DNA of 64,000 nt from Hyaloraphidium curvatum (taxonomy: Eukaryota > Monoblepharomycota > Hyaloraphidiomycetes > Hyaloraphidiales > Hyaloraphidiaceae), in the NCBI GenBank assembly GCA_025558095.1, contig JAIVFI010000006.1, positions 806,001 to 870,000 of the forward strand. Direction: 5' to 3'. Shown here piece by piece: positions 57,090 through 64,000 of this stretch. Position numbers and translations under genes: made by a program. The notes beneath the pieces were generated by a model. That model was not told the origin of the DNA and did not search any database. It saw only the letters and a list, made by a program, of their open reading frames with translations. Within the stretch, counting starts at the first letter, position 1, and each line of letters opens with the position of its first letter.

Positions 57090-58687
57090 ATGGTGTCGCG
57101 GCAGTGTCTCCCGGCCGCGGGTTTCCTTGCCGCCCTCGCCCTTCTCGGGGTGGCGGTTCTGCCCCGCCCCGTCTCCGCGGTCGTGGACGGGTGGGCGGCC
57201 GAGAATGCTACGGCACGCATCTTCGCGGACATCGCCGGGGCCGGCTACGACGCCCGCACCCGACCTGGGTTCTCGCGCGCACCGACAAACATCTCGGCGC
57301 AGTTCAGGCTCAACAGCCTGTTTGCCGTGGACCCCGTGGCGACCAGCTTCACCCTGGACGTCGGGCTGCTGCTGCAGTGGACCGACCCGCGGCTGCTCCT
57401 CGACGTGCCGGGCTCGTACCCGCTCCCGCCGACGCAGGACATCCGCGTGGTGGGCTCCGTGGACCTGGGCAACGGCCATGGACCCCCGCACTTTGTCTGG
57501 ACCCCGGACGTCTACTTCGAGAACCAGATCTCCCGCACCGTGCTCTCGGAGATCGCCAAGTTCAACCCCGCCACGGGCGGCGTGCTCCTCCGCCGGCACT
57601 TCCTCGTCGAGCTCAAGGGCGACTTTGACTTCCACTCGTACCCGTTCGACAGGCAGTGGCTGCCCGTGTGGCTCACGCCGTGGTCGTACAACTCGGACGA
57701 GGTCACGATGTACTGGGCGCCCAGCCCAGTGTGGCCGGTGGTCAACGGATCGACGTTCAAGCACACCGTCTGGGACTTTGAGACCTACACCATCGAGCGC
57801 GAGGTGTTCTACTCGCGGGAAAACCTGCCCCCGTACGACCGGCTCAAGATGAACATCCTCATCTCGCGGCGGTCGACTTCCTACATCATCAAGGTCATCC
57901 TGCCCATCATCCTGCTCGTCTCCCTGACGGCGGTCAACTTCTGGCTGTCCGTCGACGCCGTCACGGACCGGCTCGCGCTCGTCATCACCCTCATCCTCAC
58001 CATCGTGTCCTTCTACAACTCGGTCTCGCAGGAGCTGCCCTTGGTCAACTACCCCGTGGGTCCCGACGCGCTTTACCCAGATACTGCGCTCACCCGGCCC
58101 CGTTCCAGACGACGGTCGACTACTACGTCGTCGCCGCCTTCCTGGTCGTCTTCCTCTCCCTCATCGAGGTCGCCACCGTGCACCACCACGTGCAGCGCGA
58201 GGGCGACGTCGTCCTCGCCACCGAGCTCGACTACTTCTCCCGCAGGACGATGCTCCCCGTGTGGGCCGCGTTCCAGCTCGTCCTCGTGCAGACGGGGCAG
58301 TGGCTCGGGATTTTGACTGGGGTGATCATCTTTTCGATCATCATATTCAATGCATGGATCATGAAGTACCGCATCGTGCGGCGTCGCCAGCCCCGGGGCG
58401 GGGGCGGCCCGCCACCGTGGCCCGCGTGGGTTGAGCGTCTGGGCAAGGCGACGGATGCGGGGTACGCGTTCTTGGGGATGAAGCCGCCCGTGAGCGACGA
58501 GGAGAGCGCGGTGCGGGTGCTGCGGGAGCAGGCGGACGCGATCAGGGTGCGGGTGGAGGAGGCGGAGAGGAGGGCGGCGGGGTGGGATGGGTTGGATGCG
58601 GTGAGGGTGGACGATGCGGGGTGGGTGTCTGGTGCGGAAGGGGAAGGTGGCGGTCGAGACCGGGGGCTGTGGGACGAGAAGGGGTAG
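57090..58687 (+). CDS. Pentameric ligand-gated ion channel subunit (Pro-loop type)
   Basis: Two exons, 57090..58055 and 58109..58687, 514 residues; intron GTGGGT...TTCCAG, 53 nt, at the same position and phase as in the paralogue (after the NY-Pro/Ala that follows M2). Signal peptide (AGFLAALALLGVAVLPRPVSA). Ligand-binding domain with GLLLQWTDPRL, FVWTPDVYFENQ and the loop GDFDFHSYPFDRQWLP, again without the two cysteines. M1 IIKVILPIILLVSLTAVNFW; M2 TDRLALVITLILTIVSFYNS with Asp at -1' and Arg at 0'; M3 YYVVAAFLVVFLSLIEVATV; M4 RRTMLPVWAAFQLVLVQ; then a fifth hydrophobic segment WLGILTGVIIFSIIIFNAWI and a ~115-residue polar tail. Probably a cation channel of the plasma membrane; ligand unknown. 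Confidence 0.88.
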
Positions 58688-58855
58688 ATGCGGGGGGTGA
58701 TTGTCGCATCCATTCCGCTGCACCGAATAGCCACGGCGTTGACTTCGAGCCTCGGATGTTTTCGGGCGAGCAGCACCTGGAAAGCAAGCGGAGATTCGAG
58801 CACGCTTCGGGCTGTTGGGCCGCGCGTGCCGATGCGCGCAGCCGTCCGCGCAAAC

Positions 58856-59809
58856 ATGCTCTCCCGCATTCCCCCTCGCACCGTCGTCTGCACCGTTTTC
58901 GACCCGTTCGCCTCCTCTCCGCGCGATGCGATGCCCGAACGCCGCACCGTGCGGCTGCCGCCCCCGCCTTCGCCTTCCTTGGCCCCCGCCGACGCGCCGA
59001 GTGAATCCTCACCCCGAACGTTTCTGGCCTACTTCCCGGGCTTCATGTCGCTCCGCAACTCCGTCAAACCCGAATTCCTGCTCTCGAAGTGCCGCGAGCT
59101 CACCGCGATGGGACGCCCTTTGGGCTTCTTCGCGCCGGACTGGTCCGGCACCGGCGACTCCGCCTGCGCAGCAACCGCCTCCCACCACGACCACCCACCC
59201 TTGGACTTCAAGGACTGCGGCATCGACACCTGGCTCTCCGACGCCGTCAGCACCCTCCTCTCCGCCCTCCGCCCGTCCCCCTCTTCACCCGCGGACGTGT
59301 TCCTCGCCGGCGCCAGCATGGGCGCCTGGCTCGCCCCCCTGACCGCCGCCGAGCTGCGCAGTACCCCCGGATTGAACATCAGGGGGTTGATGCTGCTCTG
59401 CCCGGGGTTCGATTTCGCTTCGCTGCTGTTCCGCGGGGACCCGGCCGTCGGCGCCGCCAGGAGGGCCGAGCTGGACGAGAAGGGCAAGTTCGTGGTGCCG
59501 AGCGAGTACCAGCCGGGTGGGTACGTGATCAGCAGGCGGCTTGTGGAGTCGGCGGAGGAGCTGGCGCTGCTGGACGGATCGGACTACGCGGCGGGGGTGC
59601 GCGAGGCGGTGAGGGGGATCCCGGTTTCGGTGCTCTACGCCAAGGACGACCAGAACGTGCCGCCGGAGCACATGGCGAGGGCCGCGGCGTGGTTCGATGC
59701 GGGGGATGTGAGGGAGGTGGTGGCGCTGGAGGAGGGAGGGCACAGGCTGAGCGGGGAGGGGGAGCTGCAAGTGATCTGGGAGTGCTTTGGGAGGCTTGCC
59801 TCGCTGTAG
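58856..59809 (+). CDS. Alpha/beta hydrolase, ABHD10-like
   Basis: Single exon, 317 residues from the ATG at 58856; in-frame ATGs at 58832 and 58931 are alternatives and the frame is open back to the upstream stop. The first ~25 residues (MLSRIPPRTVVCTVF) are basic and could be a mitochondrial presequence, as in animal ABHD10. Motifs: YFPGFMSLRNSVKPEFL, FAPDWSGTGDS, nucleophile elbow VFLAGASMGAWLAPL (Gly-x-Ser-x-Gly), acid region VSVLYAKDDQNVPPEHMA and catalytic His in LEEGGHRLSGEGEL. ABHD10 is a mitochondrial thioesterase/depalmitoylase and acyl-glucuronide esterase. Similarity is good over the whole length but substrate is not assignable. Confidence 0.78.
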   Translation: MLSRIPPRTVVCTVFDPFASSPRDAMPERRTVRLPPPPSPSLAPADAPSESSPRTFLAYFPGFMSLRNSVKPEFLLSKCRELTAMGRPLGFFAPDWSGTGDSACAATASHHDHPPLDFKDCGIDTWLSDAVSTLLSALRPSPSSPADVFLAGASMGAWLAPLTAAELRSTPGLNIRGLMLLCPGFDFASLLFRGDPAVGAARRAELDEKGKFVVPSEYQPGGYVISRRLVESAEELALLDGSDYAAGVREAVRGIPVSVLYAKDDQNVPPEHMARAAAWFDAGDVREVVALEEGGHRLSGEGELQVIWECFGRLASL

Positions 59810-59887
59810 TCATGCGGCGGGGAACGATTCAATACTTCCATAGCAACGATATTCCCAAACAGTATCCGAAATCCAGCCCGAATCGGC

Positions 59888-62096
59888 TCACAAGTTATCT
59901 AAGATCCCCTTCAGCTCGTCTGCGACGTCCCCGAACGACGGCCTCGTAGCGGCATCCATCGCCCAGCACCTCTGCATCAGCGCCCACGTGGCATCCGGGG
60001 TCCCGCGCGGCCGCGGGGGCCTGAAAGGAGGGTCGTTTTGCAGCCGCGCACCGAGCGCCTGAAGGTCAATTTGCCGCAGGGCGGGAATCCACATCCCCTC
60101 GTCCTGGATCTCGTCCCAGAGGGGGATGTCGCCCTCGGAAAGGAGCTCCCACATGGTCATTGCGAAGGCGTACACGTCCGTGGCTGTACCCGGTTTCGCC
60201 CGGGCGGAGAACACTGTGCAGCGAAGCACGCAGGTCAGCAGACGCTAGAGTCCCTACGCGTGCATGGGGACAGACTTTCTGGCGCCATATAGTTCGGCGT
60301 TCCCCCACCGCGGTCCGTGGACTGCAGCGCCGCGGTCGTCCGTATCTTGGACATGCCGAAGTCGGAGACCTTGGCGACGCCGTTCGCGTCCACGAGGATG
60401 TTGCCGCCCTTGAGGTCCAGATGCAGGATCGGCGTCGGCCTCGAATGGAGGTGGTTCATCCCGAGCGCGACCTGAAAGAGGAGGTGGTGCACCACGCGTG
60501 GCTCGTATGCCTTTGGCCGCAGCTTGTCGAGGTAATCCGTGGCGGTGCCACCGGCCATGAAAAGCGTGACGAGGCAAAGGGGCTCGCGGCACCATCCCAT
60601 GAGGGGCAAAACTGTGCGTGAGGCGCGGTGGTTCAATCTAGGATGGTTGCAAACGAGCAACAGCCGATCTCACCGTTCTCGTGGTACGGCAGCCGGGACC
60701 ACAGCTCCATCTCCTGCTCGAGCCCCGCGATGGCATTTTCGAGCTGCCTGCCCTTGAGGTTCGAGCCGCGGATCATCTTGATCGCGACCTTGGTATACTT
60801 CTGGTACGTCCCTTCGATCACCGTGCCGAAGCCGCCCTGGCCGAGATAGCGCCCCTGCTCGAGGTGCTTGCCTTCGATTTCGTAGCTGCTCTTGGAGCTT
60901 CGTTGCTTGTCTGCGGGAGGGGAAGGCTCCGTCCGGGATCGCGGCGCGATAGCGGGGTCGTACACGCTGTCCCCGCGCGCCTGCTTGGCCATCTCCTGTG
61001 CCTCGGCGATTTTGCGCTCGGCTTCCTGCTCCCGCAATTTGACCTCTTCCAGGCGTTGTGCGAGCTCGGCCTCGCGCTCCCGGGCCTGCCGATCCCGGGC
61101 TTCGTTCTCGAGCTGCTGCTGCTTCCGGAGGGCTTCCGCCTCGCCGGCTTCCCGCTGTCGTTGCCGCGTGGCCTGCTGTTCGGCTTCGATGATCCTCCGC
61201 CGCACGGCCTCTGCGGCCCGTTGCCGCTCCGACTCCCGCAAACGCTCCGCCTCCCGCAAACGCTCGACCTCCAGTAGTAGCTCGGCCTCCCGCGCTCGCT
61301 CCGCGTCTCCGCGGCGCTCGGCCTCGAGTTCCCTCTGCTTCTGCAGTGCCCTTTCCTTCCTTCCCGGATCTTTGAGGGTATCCTTGATTTGTTCGAGCAG
61401 GATAAAGGAGACTTGGTTGTCCGTAGCAAAGGCAAGGGGGTGGGTTTCTCCAGGAAACTTCAGGTCGAGATTGGTCAGGAAAGGATTGAGTTCGACCGCG
61501 GAAAGGAGGGCACGGGCGCCCTCGTCCCCGATCGAGTTGTTCCACAGCTGCAGCTCCCTCAGCACAGTGTTCCACTTCAGCATCTCGGCGAGCGCGCGGG
61601 CGCCGTCGTCCCCGATGGAGTTGCGGTGCAGGTCCAGGTTGGTCAGCGCCAAGTTGGCCTTCAGTGCCTCTGCTAGCGCGCGGGCTCCCTCGTTCCCGAT
61701 GTGGTTGTTGCTCAGGTCCAGAGTGTCCAGCGCCGAGTTCCCCTTCAGCGCCTCGGCCAGCGCGCGAACACCGTCGTCGCCAATGGAATTGTTTCGCAGC
61801 TTCAGTGCTGTAATTGACGCGTGCTCTTTCAGCGCCTCCGCAAGCGCGATGGCCTCCATGTCGCCGAGGGACTCTCCGCAGGCGCTGAAGTCCCACCCCA
61901 GCCCCGCGAGCCATGGGGACCGGTACTTCGCATGGCCCGCGAGCCGTGCGCGCCAGTACTCCGCATCGCCCTTTGTCGGCTCGGCGGCCCCTAGCGCCGG
62001 CGGTGGGGGGGAGGGTTGCGCAGAGGCCTGCTGCGGGGGCGGCCGCGCATCGCTGTCCTCCTTCCCCCCCCCGCCGATGCCGAAGAGCTTCTTCAT
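59888..62096 (-). CDS. LRR - coiled coil - TKL-type protein kinase
   Basis: Three exons: 62096..60674, 60611..60276 and 60213..59888, 694 residues; introns 62 and 62 nt. Residues ~70-230 hold four to five ribonuclease-inhibitor-type LRRs (LRNNSIGDDGVRALAEALKG units), then a ~150-residue Glu/Arg coiled coil (REAERLRESERQRAAEA). The kinase domain starts LGQGGFGTVIEGTY, with catalytic Lys in VAIKMI. Splicing gives YHENVLPLMGWC, LVTLFMAGGTATDYL, the catalytic loop ILHLDLKGGNILVD (HLD for HRD), SDFGMSKI and, across intron 2, YMAPEMFSARAKPGTATDVYAFAMTMWELL. The C-lobe ends with CWAMDAATRPSFGDVADEL, typical of tyrosine-kinase-like kinases. The Asp is kept, so activity is possible. Confidence 0.87.
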
Positions 62097-62455
62097 CGCG
62101 CCACCCTCGCCGACCCGCGGCGCTCCGCAGAGGCCCGCGAGGTAGCGTGGGTTGACTGACTGACTGACAACGGGGCAAGGGATTCGCTCGCCCCGCCAAG
62201 CTCGTTCCGACGCCGCCCTCCTCCCCGCCGCCGGTCTGCCCGGAGCGCGAGGGATTGGTTCCGTGCCTGTGACGGACAGCGGGGGACGGCCGGACGGATA
62301 TCAACGCCGTCCTTCCCGAGCCGTGCACCCCAACGGGAGACAGTCGGCGCCTTGCGGCCACATCAAACCCCACTCCTCGGCGTCTGAGCTCCATCCAACG
62401 CGCCCTCCCCGCGCCCCACTCTTCATTCTCTCCCCGCCGCTGCCGGCCCACCGCG
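62097..62455. other. Divergent intergenic region, kinase / ABM protein
   Basis: About 359 bases between divergent starts. It contains a short gactgactgactgac microsatellite near 62150-62166. No exon recognised. Confidence 0.4.
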
Positions 62456-62749
62456 ATGCCCAACCTCGTGCTCCTCGTGGAGCTCGAAATCGCCCCTGGC
62501 AACGAATCCGCCTGCACTGCCGCGATGCTCAAGAACGCCGCCGCCAGCCGCGAGGAACCGGGCTGCCTGCAATTCGACGTCCTCGTGGACCCCGAGAACG
62601 TGCGCAAGGTGCGGTTCTACGAGGTCTACAAGGACGCCGACGCGCTGGGGGAGCACCAGAAGACGGAGCACTTCAAGGAGTGGTTGGAGAAGGGGGTGCC
62701 GCTGTTGGCGTCGAGGCAGAGGACCACGTGGACTAGGATCGCTCCGTGA
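62456..62749 (+). CDS. Antibiotic-biosynthesis-monooxygenase (ABM)-fold small protein
   Basis: Single exon, 97 residues. Dimeric ferredoxin-like fold of the ABM family: NLVLLVELEIAPGNES, AASREEPGCLQFDVLVDPEN, VRFYEVYKDADALGEHQKTEHFKEW, where Glu-Pro-Gly-Cys and the HxxTxHF/W element are the conserved family pieces. Members are small cofactor-free monooxygenases or quinol-handling proteins, such as YgiN-type, and often act on quinones or small aromatics. No targeting signal. Similar proteins are common in bacteria and fungi; the substrate cannot be predicted. Confidence 0.85.
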   Translation: MPNLVLLVELEIAPGNESACTAAMLKNAAASREEPGCLQFDVLVDPENVRKVRFYEVYKDADALGEHQKTEHFKEWLEKGVPLLASRQRTTWTRIAP

Positions 62750-62959
62750 TGACGGTAGTGGGGGGAACGGACGCGTTTCGGGCATTGGGGGACAGTCGCG
62801 TCCCGATTTGCCGATTTGGACGCGCTACCGGGCTGCCGTGACCAATGAGCCAGTTAGGAAAGGGGAGCGGACGCTCTGGGACAACCTGGAGTGGGACTAG
62901 ACGACGAGCTATTGAGCCGGCCTCACGACCGTGCTATGTACATCAGATTCCTTCTTGGC

Positions 62960-63907
62960 TCAATCCGACACGTCGAACATGACCTTGAGCACCCCCTTCC
63001 CCTGCGGATCCTCCCCCTTCTCGCACCACTGGTACCCCTCCTGCGCCTGCCCCATCCCAATATGGTGCGACGCCAGCGGCTTCAGGTTGACGGTGCCGTC
63101 GGTGATCATGCGGAGCGCGGTGGGGTAGTCCGGGCCGTAGAACCACGACTGGCCGCACGGAGCGAGCTTCAGATTGTGCCATGCTCCGGCAAGAGCGGTC
63201 AACCCACCCCTCGGATCTCGAGCTCTCGGGGCAGCAGCTGCCACAGGTTCAACTTGACGTGCACCGTCGCGATCCCGACCATCTGCACCACCCCACCCTC
63301 CTTGACCGCCAGGCACCCCGTCTCGAGCGTCGCCTCGTGCCCTGCCGCGTCCACGACCACGTCGATCTCCTCCCCCGCGAACGCCTCCTTAGCCTTCTCC
63401 GCGGCCTGCTTCGGGTCCAGCCCCGCGACGTCCACCGCCGCATCGGCGCCGAACGCCTTCACCGCCTCGAGCCTCTTGGCCTTGACGTCCGCCACTACCA
63501 CCCTCCCCGCGCCCTCGCCCTTGGCCGCGATCAGCGCCAGCTGCCCGATCGGCCCGGCGCCGAGCACCAGCACGCGATCGCCCTTCTTCACCTTCGCGCG
63601 GCGCACGGCGTGCAGCGAGATGGCGAACGGCTCGCACATCGCGGCCTCCTCGAACGTCACGTGGTCCGCGAGCTTGTGGCACTTGTCGGCGCGGTGCACG
63701 TGGTATTCGGCCAGCATAGTCAGGCCCTCGTACTTGCCCGACTTGTGCGTGGGTTCCAGAGCGACGCGGTCGCCGACCTTGAGGTTCGTCACGCCGGGGC
63801 CGAGCTCCGCTACGACCCCGCTGCCTTCGTGGCCCAAAATAAGTGGGTCCTTGGATTCGGTGCCGGGGGCGGCGCCTTCCCAGTGCGAGGCAAACATGTG
63901 CACGTCG
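62960..63907 (-). CDS. Sorbitol/xylitol dehydrogenase-like MDR enzyme (5' end outside window)
   Basis: Two exons visible, 63907..63208 and 63148..62960, with a 59-nt intron (GTGGGT...GCCAG). The larger exon begins after a CCCCAG acceptor inside the codon for Ser of SDVHMFASHWEG, the residues that follow the catalytic Cys in this family, so the first exon with that Cys lies upstream, probably beyond the right edge. Motifs: ILGHEGSGVVAELGPGV (zinc-binding His-Glu), GDRVALEPTHKSGKYEGL (structural-zinc loop shortened), MCEPFAISLHAV, the Rossmann motif VLVLGAGPIGQLALI and VDAAGHEATLETG. After splicing, IRGSWFYGPDYPTALRMI and the end LKVMFDVSD. It likely oxidises polyols with NAD+. Confidence 0.87.
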
Positions 63908-64000
63908 CTGGGGAGGTGGAGCGCATGAGTGGACGATAATGGAGCCCATTGCCGAAACACTGAAGCCAGGAACGGCCTGACACAAGTTTCCGGCGCTGGA

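Noticed and set aside
1-64000. tRNA, rRNA, CRISPR arrays, transposase or integrase genes
   Set aside because: Looked for characteristic motifs on both strands by eye and saw none; a covariance-model scan was not possible.

Overview
The window is gene-dense, GC-rich eukaryotic DNA: roughly 37 protein genes in 64 kb on both strands, many with short spliceosomal introns (mostly 49-69 nt). A Zn(II)2Cys6/fungal-specific transcription factor, a GT32 mannosyltransferase-type enzyme, a DUF4360 secreted protein, F-box/LRR-like proteins, a GH99 endomannosidase and a DHA1-type MFS pump point to a fungus. Pentameric ligand-gated channel genes, an iota-type polymerase and a small bacterial-style ferredoxin are not typical of Dikarya, so an early-diverging (chytrid- or monoblepharid-like) lineage is my inference; the species cannot be read from the sequence. 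No rRNA, tRNA, CRISPR array or intact transposon was recognised.

Layout. 1-12 kb: Zn2Cys6 regulator (-), DHH phosphoesterase (-), four-exon MFS pump (+), a long gene-poor gap, a secreted leishmanolysin-like (M8) protease with a Ser/Thr/Arg repeat stalk (+), and, convergent to it, a protein kinase that carries a signal peptide (-). 12-21 kb: GST-like protein, decayed F-box copy, UDP-glucose 4-epimerase, the relic of a duplicated glycosyltransferase gene, the intact O-fucosyltransferase-like/GT8-like fusion, a GT32 and a TMEM53-like protein. 21-26 kb: a polysaccharide group made of a secreted PL7/PL20-like lyase, a beta-helix DUF4955-type protein and a membrane-anchored glycosyltransferase-like protein. 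25.9-33.8 kb: two F-box-like genes, HDHD3-like phosphatase, a charged nuclear protein, a ZCCHC17-like S1/zinc-knuckle/RS protein and an epoxide hydrolase. 33.9-42.6 kb: two CorA paralogues (one with SVN in place of the GMN signature) flanking a hidden ferredoxin gene, a PRISE-type reductase and DNA polymerase iota. 43-52.5 kb: DUF4360 protein, ankyrin-CbxX AAA ATPase, GH30 glycosidase, PLP decarboxylase, GH99 endomannosidase, EEP phosphodiesterase. 52.6-64 kb: decayed sequence, a small membrane/coiled-coil protein, a head-to-head pair of pentameric ligand-gated ion channel genes, an ABHD10-like hydrolase, an LRR-coiled-coil-TKL kinase, an ABM-fold protein and the 3' part of a sorbitol-dehydrogenase-like gene that runs off the right edge.

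Themes. Glycan building and cutting is strongly represented (GALE, O-FucT/GT8 fusion, GT32, PL lyase, DUF4955, GT-like, GH30, GH99), although gene order does not suggest one co-regulated cluster. The most unusual observation is the divergent pair of Pro-loop type pentameric channels, both with an extra hydrophobic segment after M4 and a long tail. Exon structures were built by hand from splice sites, reading phase and family motifs; none was checked against transcripts.
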